DNA from: Sulfuricystis thermophila
Lineage (GTDB): Bacteria > Pseudomonadota > Gammaproteobacteria > Burkholderiales > Rhodocyclaceae
DNA: 64,000 bases
Assembly: GCF_004323595.1 (NCBI RefSeq)
Contig: NZ_AP019373.1
Coordinates: 2,108,001-2,172,000, forward strand
Reading direction: 5' to 3'
Positions 9,941 through 18,449 of this stretch are shown here, piece by piece. Under the pieces are notes generated by a model. It saw only the letters and a list, made by a program, of their open reading frames with translations. It did no database searches and had not been told where the DNA came from. Every line of letters starts with the position of its first letter. Positions within the stretch are counted from its first letter, which is position 1. The position numbers and the translations under genes were made by a program.

Positions 9941-10744
9941 TCAAACGAACGTGGCGTCGATGGCGTGGTCGAGCGTGGCGCGGATGTCGGCGTCATCGGT
10001 GATCGGGCGCACCAGCGCCATGCGGCAGGCATCGGTCTCCGGCACGCCGCGGCGGATCAAGGTCGCGGCATAGACCAACAGGCGCGTCGAGATGCCTTCA
10101 TCCAGGCCGTGGCCTTTGAGGTTGCGGCCAATCTCACCGATCTTGACGAGCTTTGCCGCGGTGCCTTCCGCGAGGCCCGTTTCCCTGGCGATGATCGTCG
10201 TTTCGAGCTCCGGCGGTGGATAGGTGAAATCGAAGGCGGTGAAGCGCTGTTTCGTTGATTGCTTCAAATCCTTCATCAGGGACTGATAACCGGGGTTGTA
10301 GGAGATCACCAGCTGGAAATCGGGATGCGCCTCGACGAGTTCCCCTTTCTTGTCGAGCGGCAGCACGCGACGATGATCGGTGAGCGGATGGATGACGACC
10401 GTGGTGTCCTGGCGCGCCTCGACGATCTCGTCGAGATAGCAGATCGCACCGATCCTCGCCGCCGTGGTGAGCGGGCCGTCGAGCCAGCGCGTGCCGTTGG
10501 CATCCAAAAGCCAGCGGCCGACCAGGTCGGAAGCCGTCATGTCCTCGTTGCAGGCCACGGTGATCAAGGGCTTCTCGAGCTTCCAGGCCATGTATTCGAC
10601 GAAGCGGCTCTTGCCGCAGCCGGTGGGGCCCTTGACCATCACCGGCAGCCGCGCGGCATAGGCTGCCGCGAAGAGCTCGACCTCCCTGCCCTGCGGCTGG
10701 TAAAAGGGTTCCTGCTTGACGAGGTATTGCGTCTTGTCGGTCAT
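9941..10744 (-). CDS. cbbQ: RuBisCO activase AAA+ ATPase CbbQ
   Basis: MoxR/NorQ-type AAA+ ATPase that powers RuBisCO reactivation together with CbbO. It has 267 residues, normal length. Walker A GPTGCGKS is at residues 39-46, Walker B is ICYLDEI, and the sensor-like SYNPGYQ and the STRLLVYAA segment are present. It lies 77 bp downstream of cbbM, with a weak terminator-like hairpin between, and its stop codon overlaps the ribosome-binding site of cbbO. Its position behind cbbM assigns it to the form II enzyme. A paralogue lies at 62483-63304. Confidence 0.93.
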   Translation of the reverse strand: MTDKTQYLVKQEPFYQPQGREVELFAAAYAARLPVMVKGPTGCGKSRFVEYMAWKLEKPLITVACNEDMTASDLVGRWLLDANGTRWLDGPLTTAARIGAICYLDEIVEARQDTTVVIHPLTDHRRVLPLDKKGELVEAHPDFQLVISYNPGYQSLMKDLKQSTKQRFTAFDFTYPPPELETTIIARETGLAEGTAAKLVKIGEIGRNLKGHGLDEGISTRLLVYAATLIRRGVPETDACRMALVRPITDDADIRATLDHAIDATFV

Positions 10745-10781
10745 CTCGTTATCCGATCAGAAAAGTCAGGAATTGCCAGCG

Positions 10782-10803
10782 AAAAATCCCCGCCGCAGCG
10801 GGG
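10782..10803 (-). terminator. Terminator-like hairpin between cbbM and cbbQ
   Basis: On the minus strand CCCCGC, loop TGCG, GCGGGG is followed by ATTTTT. The short stem suggests partial termination, which would give much more cbbM than cbbQO transcript. That fits the stoichiometry of enzyme and activase, but it is an inference. Confidence 0.65.
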
Positions 10804-10821
10804 AGAGTGCCCGAAATCGAC

Positions 10822-12207
10822 TTACTTGTGGATGCCGAGCTTTTCGCGCCAGCCCGGATAGAGCTTGTCGGCGTCGTGCGGGAAGGATTCGAAGGCGCGG
10901 GCGAATTCCTTGTGTTCCTTCGCCCATTCGATCGGATCGGCCTTGGCCTTCCAGCACTCGTAGGCCTGGCGCAGGCTCTTGGCGCCGGCGGCCGGGGAAT
11001 CGATGTGACCGTAGGAGCCGCCGCCCGCGGTGTTGATGACGTTGCCGTGGCCGAGGTTCTCGAAGAACCCAGGCAGGCGCAGCGCGTTCATACCGCCGGA
11101 GATGATCGGCGTGGTCGGCTTCATGCCATACCACTTCTGGTAGTAGGCCGGGCCCTGGAACTCGTCACGCTCGATGATGTAGGCGATCGCACGGTCATCC
11201 TTGTCGCCCTCCATCTTGCCGTAACCCATCGTGCCGACGTGAATGCCGGAGGCACCTTGCAGACGGGCCATCTTGGCCAGCACATAGGCGGTGTAACCGC
11301 GCTTGCTCTGCGGCGAGGTGACCGCGCCGTGACCGGCACGGTGGTAGTGCAGATACTGGTTCGGGAAGTAACGGCGCGCCGTGGTGACCATGCCGGGGCC
11401 GCCGACGTAACCATCGACCAGAAAAGCCACCTTGTCGGCATCGGGGCCGAAGGTTTCGAGGATGTATTCGCCGCGGGCGATCATTTCGTAGTGATCGTCG
11501 GCGGTGATGTTGGCGGAGAAGATCTTCGCCTCGCCGGTCTCGTCCATCGCGCGCTTCATGGCATCATAAATGAGCGGCATCACCTTCTTCATCGGGCAGA
11601 ACACCTGGTTGCCCTGCGGCTCGTCGTTCTTGATGAAGTCGCCGCCGAGCCAGAATTGATAGGCCGCCTGGGCGAAGGGTTCCGGGCGCAGGCCGAGCTT
11701 GGGCTTGATGATGGTGCCGGCGATGTAGCCGCCATCCTTGATCGGGCGGCCGAGGATGCGCCAGAGGTCGGAGATGTCCTTGGCCGGGCCGTCGAACAGC
11801 TCGATGGCGCGCTTGGGCATGTAGAAGTCATACATCTTGGCGTATTCGATGTCGCCCATGCCCTGGTTGTTGCCGATGGTCAGCGTCAGGAACGAGACCA
11901 TCATCATGCGACCGTCGGTGACGTTGCGGTCGAAGAGATCGAGCGGATAGGCGATGCGCATCTCTTCGGTGGCCTCGTCGATGTGATAGACCAGCGCATC
12001 GACGCCCTTGGTGAAATCGTCGGTGGTGCACACCTCGACATTGGTGCCGGTCGAGGACTCGGCGGCAAAGTGCGCGGCGGCCTCGAGATAACCATAGCCG
12101 GCCTTCGGCTTCATCTTGTAGGCGCAGAGAATGTGCTTGCCGCCCTTGATCAGGTCTTCCTCTTTCAGGGAGAGATCGGCGTAGCGGCTGGATTGATCGA
12201 GTGCCAT
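10822..12207 (-). CDS. cbbM: Ribulose-1,5-bisphosphate carboxylase, form II
   Basis: Fixes CO2 onto ribulose 1,5-bisphosphate. The 461 residues and clear form II sequence indicate a homo-oligomer of large subunits only. Key residues are intact: catalytic Lys168 in IIKPK, and the carbamylated Lys193 with Asp195 and Glu196 in [10 protein letters not shown] (numbering two above the Rhodospirillum enzyme). Asn113 of IGNNQG and the loop KMEGDKDD are also present. No small-subunit gene and no form I RuBisCO lie in this window. Form II enzymes tolerate high CO2 and low O2. A CbbR-like site lies 70-100 bp upstream of the ATG. Confidence 0.98.
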   Translation of the reverse strand: MALDQSSRYADLSLKEEDLIKGGKHILCAYKMKPKAGYGYLEAAAHFAAESSTGTNVEVCTTDDFTKGVDALVYHIDEATEEMRIAYPLDLFDRNVTDGRMMMVSFLTLTIGNNQGMGDIEYAKMYDFYMPKRAIELFDGPAKDISDLWRILGRPIKDGGYIAGTIIKPKLGLRPEPFAQAAYQFWLGGDFIKNDEPQGNQVFCPMKKVMPLIYDAMKRAMDETGEAKIFSANITADDHYEMIARGEYILETFGPDADKVAFLVDGYVGGPGMVTTARRYFPNQYLHYHRAGHGAVTSPQSKRGYTAYVLAKMARLQGASGIHVGTMGYGKMEGDKDDRAIAYIIERDEFQGPAYYQKWYGMKPTTPIISGGMNALRLPGFFENLGHGNVINTAGGGSYGHIDSPAAGAKSLRQAYECWKAKADPIEWAKEHKEFARAFESFPHDADKLYPGWREKLGIHK

Positions 12208-12278
12208 CGTGGGTTTCCTCCGTAAGTGGTGGTGTGTCGTTTTCAGTGAAGCAATGCAAGCATCTTAAGCAAATCGTT

Positions 12279-12306
12279 CATAAATAACAGTCACGTGTTT
12301 TTATCG
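12279..12306. promoter_or_regulatory. CbbR-like binding site upstream of cbbM
   Basis: CATAAATAACAGTCACGTG continuing into TTTTTATCG matches the two other sites in this window (same CATAA start, AACAGTCACG core, TTAT end). It lies just beyond the cbbY stop codon, so cbbM appears to have its own regulated promoter in addition to read-through from cbbY. Confidence 0.75.
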
Positions 12307-12312
12307 TGACCA

Positions 12313-13089
12313 TCATCGATTTCTGATGATCTCCTCGTGCCAGAGGCGCAGCAGCTCGACATTGACGAAAGTCTTGCCATGCATGTCGCCGCGCCGTACC
12401 TCGCAAGGCTTGTCGGGTTCGCCCAGGTCGGAGAGCACTGCGAAAGCCCCCGTGAAATCGTGATCGAGGGTGTATTCGCTCTCGGTCACGAGGGTCGGCA
12501 GGCCTGCGGCGAGTGCCGCTTTCAGCCCGTTGGCGGAATCCTCGAAGGCGAGACAGGCGGCAGGCGACAGCTTCATCTTTTCGAGCACCCAAAGGTAGAT
12601 GTCGGGCGCCGGCTTTTTCTTCGGCACCACGTCGCCGGCGCCGATCACCTCGAACCAGGACTCGGCCTCTGGTGCAAGACTGGCCTTGAGCAGACTCGTG
12701 ACGTTCTCGGGCGTCGTCGTCGTGGCGATCGCCAGCCGTAACCCCGCCGCGCGCGCTTCGCGCATCAAGCGCGCCACGCCCGGCTGAAGCGGAATGCCGC
12801 CTTGGTCGATCAGTTCCAGGTAGTGCCTCGTCTTGGCGGCATGCAGCGCCTTGATCCGTTCATCGGCATCGGCCCGCTCCAAAAATTCCGGATAGTGCTT
12901 CTCGCAGAAGAAGCGGATACGTTCCTTGCCACCCGTGACCGCGAGCAGTTCGCCATAGAGCGCGGCATCCCAGTGCCAGGGCAGACCGGCCTCCGCAAAC
13001 GCGGCATTGAAAGCCAGACGATGGCCGTCGCGCTCGGTATCGGCCAGCGTGCCATCGACATCGAAGATCAGGGCTTGCAGTGTTTCCAT
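12313..13089 (-). CDS. cbbY: HAD-family phosphatase CbbY
   Basis: A 258-residue haloacid-dehalogenase phosphatase. CbbY of autotrophs removes xylulose 1,5-bisphosphate, an inhibitory RuBisCO by-product. The nucleophile motif FDVDGT uses Asp10 with Asp12; motif II threonine lies in IATTTTPENV; the lysine and terminal acidic motifs are in KKKPAPDIY and AFEDSANGL. It is upstream of cbbM on the same strand and opposite cbbR, with a CbbR-like site in the shared promoter. Assignment as CbbY rather than a general HAD phosphatase rests on this context and the family resemblance. Confidence 0.88.
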   Translation of the reverse strand: METLQALIFDVDGTLADTERDGHRLAFNAAFAEAGLPWHWDAALYGELLAVTGGKERIRFFCEKHYPEFLERADADERIKALHAAKTRHYLELIDQGGIPLQPGVARLMREARAAGLRLAIATTTTPENVTSLLKASLAPEAESWFEVIGAGDVVPKKKPAPDIYLWVLEKMKLSPAACLAFEDSANGLKAALAAGLPTLVTESEYTLDHDFTGAFAVLSDLGEPDKPCEVRRGDMHGKTFVNVELLRLWHEEIIRNR

Positions 13090-13115
13090 GACGGCGAAAG
13101 ATAGCCATCAATGAC

Positions 13116-13142
13116 CATAAGCAACAGTCACGATTTCTTATC
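13116..13142. promoter_or_regulatory. CbbR-like binding site between cbbY and cbbR
   Basis: CATAAGCAACAGTCACGATT and then TCTTATC: ATAAG and CTTAT arms enclose the shared AACAGTCACG core, and a further GATAAGAT lies just downstream. It sits in the divergent cbbY/cbbR spacer, where LysR-type regulators typically control both their own gene and the target. Confidence 0.8.
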
Positions 13143-13274
13143 TGGATGATAAGATCGAAATGAGACAAAATCGGCACTGAAACCGCGAACAGCGGAGGGG
13201 AGCCCGCCGTGGGCGGGGGCGTAGCGCCCGTGAGCGGTGCCAAGAGGCACCCGTGGCAGCCTGGAGTGGATGAA

Positions 13275-14195
13275 ATGAAGCACGTCACCTTGCGTCAGCT
13301 CAGGGTCTTCGAGTCCGTCGCGCGTCATCTGTCGTTCTCACGCGCGGCGGAAGAACTGCATCTGACTCAACCGGCCGTGTCGATGCAGGTCAAGCAGCTC
13401 GAAGAGCTGGCAGGACTGCCGCTCACCGAAATGATCGGCAAGAAGGTCTATCTCACCCAGGCGGGGGAAGAAGTCGCGCGTCATGCCCGGCGCATCGCCC
13501 AGCAATTGCGTGAGGCCGAAGAAGCGCTCGATGCCTTGAAAGGCGTCAAGGGCGGCCGTCTGTCGATCGGCGTCGTCAGCACTGCGAAGTATTTCGCACC
13601 GCGCCTCTTGGCCGAGTTCCGCCGTCGTCATGACGGCATCGTGCTGGATCTGCGCGTCGGCAATCGCGAGACGGTGGTGCATCAACTCGCCGACAACGAG
13701 ATCGATCTGGCGATCATGGGCCAACCGCCGCAGGAATTCCCCACCGTCGCCGAACCTTTCGCCGATCACCCGCTGGTCATCGTCGCCTCCCCTGATCACC
13801 GGCTGGCACGGCTCGCCCGCGTGACACCGGCAGACCTTGCCGCAGAGACCTTCCTGATCCGCGAGCCCGGCTCCGGAACCCGCGCGACGATGGAACGCTT
13901 CTTTGCCGATGCCGGCATCGCACCGCGCCAGCTCCTCGAACTCGCCGGCAACAACGAAACGATCAAACAGGCCGTGATGGCCGGCCTGGGACTAGCCTTC
14001 ATCTCCGGGCACAGCGTCGCGCTCGAATGCGAGGTCGGCCGGCTGGTCCAGCTGCCGGTCGCCGGCACGCCGGTGATGCGCCGCTGGTTCGTCGTGCAGC
14101 GCGCCGAGAAGGAGCTGCTCCCGCTCGCCGCAGCCTTCCGCGCCTTCCTGCTCACCGAGGCGCCGGCGCTGATGGGCGCGAAAACCGCGCACTGA
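13275..14195 (+). CDS. cbbR: LysR-type transcriptional regulator of the Calvin genes
   Basis: A 306-residue LysR regulator. The N-terminal winged helix (residues about 1-60) reads LRQLRVFESVARHLSFSRAA and AVSMQVKQLE; the C-terminal substrate-binding half includes REPGSGTRATMERFF and a late ISGHSVALE segment. It is divergent from cbbY-cbbM-cbbQ-cbbO, the standard arrangement for CbbR. I chose the ATG at 13275 because translation then begins MKHVTLRQLRVFE, as in CbbR proteins; an in-frame ATG at 13209 only adds residues from GC-rich leader sequence. It presumably binds the three sites listed here. Confidence 0.93.
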   Translation: MKHVTLRQLRVFESVARHLSFSRAAEELHLTQPAVSMQVKQLEELAGLPLTEMIGKKVYLTQAGEEVARHARRIAQQLREAEEALDALKGVKGGRLSIGVVSTAKYFAPRLLAEFRRRHDGIVLDLRVGNRETVVHQLADNEIDLAIMGQPPQEFPTVAEPFADHPLVIVASPDHRLARLARVTPADLAAETFLIREPGSGTRATMERFFADAGIAPRQLLELAGNNETIKQAVMAGLGLAFISGHSVALECEVGRLVQLPVAGTPVMRRWFVVQRAEKELLPLAAAFRAFLLTEAPALMGAKTAH

Positions 14196-14208
14196 AAATC
14201 GGCGCTGG
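14195..14208. repeat. Partial dispersed-repeat core after the cbbR stop
   Basis: AAAATCGGCGCTGG begins on the last base of the cbbR stop codon and matches only the first part of the repeat. This could be coincidental. Confidence 0.35.
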
Positions 14209-14219
14209 ATAGAGGGCAC

Positions 14220-14705
14220 TTATTTTCTTGGCGGCGCCTTCCACAGCGTGACGGTCACGCCCAGTTTGCCGACGAAGGCTTTGGCGTAGTAGCCATCGAG
14301 CCGCAATCGCGGTCCGCCCTCGGGCAGCGCGGAGAGGACGATGTCGGTCAGTTGTGCATCGGTGAGCTGTGTTGTCCCTTCGGCATGCCAGAGTTTGATG
14401 TGGCCGCAGGCGTCGCGGTCGACGAGCAGCGCCCGGTCTTTCACTGCGGCCGGCAGCCGGATCAGCACGCCTTCCGGCAGTTCATAGGCGCGCGCCGGGC
14501 CGAACTCGGTTGGCCGCTCCGGCCCGCCTTCCGGCGTCGCGCTCGCCATCAGCTCGAGGGCCGTGTCGTCGTCGAGCCGGCTTTCCCCTTCGCCATGCCA
14601 GACGACGAAGCCCTGCGGGCCCTGCTGGATCAGCAGGACATTGTCTTCGGCATGGGCAAGCCATGCACAGCAAAGCGCCAGCGCGGCGAGCAGGAGGCGC
14701 TTCAT
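14220..14705 (-). CDS. Periplasmic hypothetical protein
   Basis: I do not recognise this 161-residue protein. It starts with a clear signal peptide (MKRLLLAALALCCAWLAHA) and predicted cleavage after AHA. The mature part contains two similar ~60-residue halves: ESRLDDDTALELMASATPEGGP and TQLTDAQLTDIVLSALPEGGP share the pattern followed by PEGGPR/E, suggesting an internal duplication. One Cys (DRDACGH) remains in the mature part. The start overlaps the upstream thioredoxin-like gene by ATGA, so the two are probably translated together. Exported function is inferred from the signal only. Confidence 0.75.
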   Translation of the reverse strand: MKRLLLAALALCCAWLAHAEDNVLLIQQGPQGFVVWHGEGESRLDDDTALELMASATPEGGPERPTEFGPARAYELPEGVLIRLPAAVKDRALLVDRDACGHIKLWHAEGTTQLTDAQLTDIVLSALPEGGPRLRLDGYYAKAFVGKLGVTVTLWKAPPRK

Positions 14706-15259
14706 GCGGCTTTCCACTTGATCGAGCAGCCGATGCTCGGAATCTGCTCGCGCGGGCCCTGGCCGGTCTGGGCGATCTGCTTCATCGCCTCGAACAAATC
14801 GCGGCGTACGCCTTCCGGTGCGGTCTCCTTGCGCGACTCATCGAGCCGGCCGCGGTATTGCAGTTCGAGATTCGCATTGAAACCGAAGAAGTCGGGCGTG
14901 CACACCGCGCCGTAGGCCTTGGCGACTTCCTGTGTTTCATCGAGCACATAGGGAAAGGGAAACTGCTTCTCGCGCGCGATCCTCACCATGTTGTCCCAGG
15001 AATCCTCGGGGTAGTCGCTGGGGTCGTTGGACATGATGGCGATCGAACCGATGCCGTAGTGCTTCAGCTCCTGCGTGTCGCGCACGATGCGGTCGATCAC
15101 TGCTTTCACATACGGGCAGTGGTTGCAGATGAACATCACCAGCAGTCCATTCGGCCCGCGCACTGTATCGAGGGTGTAGCGCCGGCCATCGACGCCGGGC
15201 AGATCGAAATCGACGGCCTTCCAGCCGAAATCACAGACAGGGGTTGGGGTGCTGACCAT
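14702..15259 (-). CDS. Thioredoxin-fold AhpC/TSA-type protein
   Basis: A 185-residue thioredoxin-fold protein of the redoxin family. DFDLPGVDGRRYTLD is the usual redoxin start, and the active-site region is CNHCPYV with Cys45 and Cys48, a CxxC of the type seen in TlpA/ResA-like and related cytoplasmic proteins. No signal peptide is visible, so it is probably cytoplasmic. It follows the DUF748 gene by 12 bp and overlaps the exported hypothetical gene. The substrate is unknown; disulfide exchange or peroxide reduction are both possible. Confidence 0.85.
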   Translation of the reverse strand: MVSTPTPVCDFGWKAVDFDLPGVDGRRYTLDTVRGPNGLLVMFICNHCPYVKAVIDRIVRDTQELKHYGIGSIAIMSNDPSDYPEDSWDNMVRIAREKQFPFPYVLDETQEVAKAYGAVCTPDFFGFNANLELQYRGRLDESRKETAPEGVRRDLFEAMKQIAQTGQGPREQIPSIGCSIKWKAA

Positions 15260-15271
15260 TTTTTCTCTCCT

Positions 15272-18200
15272 TCAGTGGTTGGTTTTCGCTGTTTCCAGTG
15301 CCATGCGCAGGGCGATGCCGCGTGCCGAGACTTCTTCCGCCTTCGCCTTTTCCGCGGCGGCGACGGTGAGGCGCGACGCCGGCACACCCGCGGATTCGAG
15401 CAGCACGCGCAGTGTATTGCTGCGTTGCTGGGCGAGCTCCTGCAAGCGGGCATCCGGAATCTCCTCGCGCTCGCGCAGGCGCTCGAACAGCACGGCGTAG
15501 AAATCGGCGCCTTTCAGGCGTCCGATCTCATCCTCGCTCAGGGTCTTCTTCTCGCGCAGCAGACCGGAAAGCCTCGAGATGAACTTGCCGGCGACGCTCT
15601 CCTCGAGCTGGCCGGGATTGGCCTTGCGGAAACCCTCCTTCAGCGCGGCGAGATCGGCGGCGCCGAAACGTTCCTTGTAGAGCGCTTCGAGCGCCTCGCG
15701 GATTTTCGGCTGCTGGGTCGAGATTGGACCGGGATCGCCGGTCTCCGGCACGGACTGGCCGGAGCGCGCCAGCACGGTGCGACGCAGGCGCACATCCTGC
15801 AACGCGGTGCGGTCGGCATCGGCATACACGCCGGTCAGCATGAGCGAGAGCTTCGGCCGTTTGCCCAGCGCCGTCGCCAGTTTCATCGCCTTTTCGCGCT
15901 CGGGGGGCGTAAGTTCCAAAGCGCCCGGCTCGAAAGTGATTTCCTCGAGCTGCTCGCCACTGCCGAACAGCGCGCCGAGCGCACGGAACGGCGCCGTGAC
16001 GATCTTGGTGATCACGTTGGTGATCGCCTTCCAGATCAGCGCGCCATAGCTGAATTGCGGATCGTCGAGACTGCCGGACACCGGCAGGCCCAGATCGATG
16101 CGGCCATCGGCATCCTGCAGCAGGGCGATCGCCAGATCGAGCGGCAGATCCTTCGCCGTCGGGCTCTCGACGCGTTCGCCGAGAGTGAGCCGATCCATGA
16201 TCACCTGGTTGTCGCCGGTGAGCTGACGCTGTTTGATCCTGTATTCGAGGTCGAGCGAGAGCTTGCCGGAATCGATCTTGCGCCCGGCGAACGTCGCCAT
16301 GTAGGGGGTGAGCCGCGTCATTTCGATGTTGCGGAACTGCACGCGCATGTCGAGGCCATTGGTCGGGTTGCCGAGCTCGACCTGGCCCGCGGCGCGCGCC
16401 ATGCCATATTCATCGACGGCGCCTTCCAGCTCGATCTGCCCCACCGCGCCGGGCCGGTTCGAGAGGCCGGCAATGCTGCCCCGCAAGTCATGGATGCGCG
16501 TGGCGAAGGGCAGGATCAGCGATTCGTCGGCGAAATCCATCTCGCCCTTGATGAAGCGCAGCCGGTCGATATTCACCGTGAAAGTCGGCGCTGGCGGAGC
16601 GGCACTCGGTGGGCTCTGCGCCGCGGCGGGCTTCTCTTCGCTTTGCGCTTTCAGCACCCGTTTCACGTTAATGTTCTTTTCCTTGTCGATCAGCAGCTGG
16701 GTATCGAGGCCAGCGAGCGTCAGCTCACCGAGATCGAGCCGGTTCGGTGCAAAGGAAAAGCGCCGCGTGGCCAGGCTCTTCCAGGCCAGCAGCGGCTTGC
16801 TGCTGCCCGGTTCGCTCAGGCGCAGGTCCTTGAGCGCGAACTCGCCTTTCACGTTCGGGCCCTTGTCGTCGTAGAGCGCCCGGCCGAGCAGCGACAGCTT
16901 GCCATCGGCCAAGGTCAACGTGGTTTTCGCGGCGAGGAAAGGCTGGGCGGGTTTGAGCGCCAGGTCAGCGAGCCTGAATTCGACATCGGCGGCGGCAGCC
17001 GCTGGCACGACCCTGCCCTGCGCTTCGAAGCGACCGCCGCTGGCGAAGTCGAATGACAACTTCACCGGCAGCGGCGCGCTCATGTCTTCACTCAACCCTG
17101 TGGTTTCCGCCGCGACATGCTCGAGCACGAGCTCGAACGCGGGCTGGACGCTCGCATCGACGAGGCGCAAACCGAGATCGGCGACCTCGACCTTGCCCAC
17201 CTGATAGCGCCAGAGCGGTGCTGCTTCGCTGACCGAGGCGGCGGCCTTGTCTGCCGGCCGCTTGCCGGCGCCCAGCGCCTTCAGCGCTTCGACGAGTTCG
17301 ATACGCCCTGCCCGGTCACGCTGCAATTCGACGCGTCCGCCTTCGAGCCGAACTCCGCCGACCGATGCCCGGCGCTCGGCCAGCCTGACCTGGATGTCCT
17401 CGGCGTGCAGCGCTGCGAATCGGGGCGACGGGTCGACACCCGGCAGCGCGAGCCGACCGTTGCCGACGCTCACCGCGGCGATGCCGAGCTGCTGGTCGGC
17501 GAGGCGGAAGCGGCCGTCCTCGAGCTCGATCGCTTCGACGCTGGCCACCGGACCGGCGGCATCCTTGAGCGCGATGCGCAGCCCGATCACTTTCGCCTGA
17601 AGATGGTCGACCGCCGCATCGAAGCGCTTGCCGTCATTGCCCGCCACTACCTCGGCGGACAATGCCAGCACCCCTTCCGGCGGCACGGGCAGCGCGTTCT
17701 GCAGATAGGGCGCCAGCTTGGCAAGCTGCAGATCGGCCAGCGAAAGGGTGCCGGCGACACGCAGCGGATCGAGATCGATCTTGCCCGCCAACTCGATCTG
17801 CGCACCAAGCGCCGTGCGTGCCGTGAGCCGGTATTGGCCTTCCTGGTCCGGCAATGTCGACAGCTCCTTCAGCTCCAGATCCAGCGGTTCGATGCGTGTG
17901 CTGAAACCCGCCGCGGTGCGCCGACGGTCGGCATAGTCGAGGCGACCTGCGGTCAGCACGAAGCTGCGAATCGACAGCCGCGGCAGGCCCTTTTTTGCCT
18001 CGGGGCTTTCTTCCTTGCTCTTCAGCGCGTCGAGCAACGGCGTCCAGTTGAGCCTGCCTTCGGGCAGTTCGACGAGCGTGGCCGCCGGTGCGTCGAGACG
18101 GATCGCGTCGAACACCAGCGCGCGCTGCGTGAGGCTGGCCGCCGAAATATCGACCAGCAGGCCGTCGAAGGCCAGCAGCGGTTGTCCACTCGGGTCGACG

Positions 18201-18412
18201 AGCTGCAGCTTGCCCAGACGCAGGCTGAGCTCGAAGGGGTTGAACTCCGGTGGCTCCATCACGAGCCGATGGCCGGTCTTTTCGGCGATGAATTTCTCGG
18301 CCTGCCAATGGAGGAGGCGCGGCAGCGCCTGCCAGAGGAACAGCAGCGTGACGATGACGAAAACGCCTAGGGCAAGCGCGATCTTCTTCAACACGGACCA
18401 CGAGAGTTTCAT
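15272..18412 (-). CDS. DUF748 / AsmA-like envelope protein
   Basis: A 1046-residue protein with one N-terminal membrane segment (about residues 9-28, ALALGVFVIVTLLFLWQAL). A long beta-rich periplasmic region follows with repeated amphipathic strands, as in DUF748 and AsmA-like proteins thought to help lipid transport or outer-membrane homeostasis. N-terminal hallmarks include NPFELSLRLGKLQL and the region following LVDISAASL. A proline/alanine linker near residues 590-612 contains a translated copy of the dispersed repeat (AAPPAPTF). The C-terminal part (about 840-1046) is helical and charged. Role is inferred from family and topology. Confidence 0.85.
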   Translation of the reverse strand: MKLSWSVLKKIALALGVFVIVTLLFLWQALPRLLHWQAEKFIAEKTGHRLVMEPPEFNPFELSLRLGKLQLVDPSGQPLLAFDGLLVDISAASLTQRALVFDAIRLDAPAATLVELPEGRLNWTPLLDALKSKEESPEAKKGLPRLSIRSFVLTAGRLDYADRRRTAAGFSTRIEPLDLELKELSTLPDQEGQYRLTARTALGAQIELAGKIDLDPLRVAGTLSLADLQLAKLAPYLQNALPVPPEGVLALSAEVVAGNDGKRFDAAVDHLQAKVIGLRIALKDAAGPVASVEAIELEDGRFRLADQQLGIAAVSVGNGRLALPGVDPSPRFAALHAEDIQVRLAERRASVGGVRLEGGRVELQRDRAGRIELVEALKALGAGKRPADKAAASVSEAAPLWRYQVGKVEVADLGLRLVDASVQPAFELVLEHVAAETTGLSEDMSAPLPVKLSFDFASGGRFEAQGRVVPAAAAADVEFRLADLALKPAQPFLAAKTTLTLADGKLSLLGRALYDDKGPNVKGEFALKDLRLSEPGSSKPLLAWKSLATRRFSFAPNRLDLGELTLAGLDTQLLIDKEKNINVKRVLKAQSEEKPAAAQSPPSAAPPAPTFTVNIDRLRFIKGEMDFADESLILPFATRIHDLRGSIAGLSNRPGAVGQIELEGAVDEYGMARAAGQVELGNPTNGLDMRVQFRNIEMTRLTPYMATFAGRKIDSGKLSLDLEYRIKQRQLTGDNQVIMDRLTLGERVESPTAKDLPLDLAIALLQDADGRIDLGLPVSGSLDDPQFSYGALIWKAITNVITKIVTAPFRALGALFGSGEQLEEITFEPGALELTPPEREKAMKLATALGKRPKLSLMLTGVYADADRTALQDVRLRRTVLARSGQSVPETGDPGPISTQQPKIREALEALYKERFGAADLAALKEGFRKANPGQLEESVAGKFISRLSGLLREKKTLSEDEIGRLKGADFYAVLFERLREREEIPDARLQELAQQRSNTLRVLLESAGVPASRLTVAAAEKAKAEEVSARGIALRMALETAKTNH
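16581..16606 (+). repeat. Dispersed mini-repeat copy in the DUF748 gene
   Basis: AAAGTCGGCGCTGGCGGAGC then GGCACT. It is antisense to the host gene and read as APPAPTF at residues about 603-611, in a flexible linker. Confidence 0.85.
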
Positions 18413-18449
18413 CGCTTAAGCCGTTCAGTCGTTGTGGAATAATGCAGTC

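Noticed and set aside
13195-13262. Palindromic GC-rich leader before cbbR as a riboswitch
   Set aside because: It has short inverted repeats (GGTGCC-AAGA-GGCACC-like) but no match to a riboswitch class I know and no terminator or sequestered start that I can see.
12860-13288. 142-residue minus-strand frame over the cbbY/cbbR spacer
   Set aside because: It overlaps cbbY in another frame and runs through the regulatory spacer; composition resembles noncoding GC-rich leader.
14510-17056. 848-residue open frame on the plus strand
   Set aside because: Antisense to the thioredoxin-like and DUF748 genes, without domain signatures.
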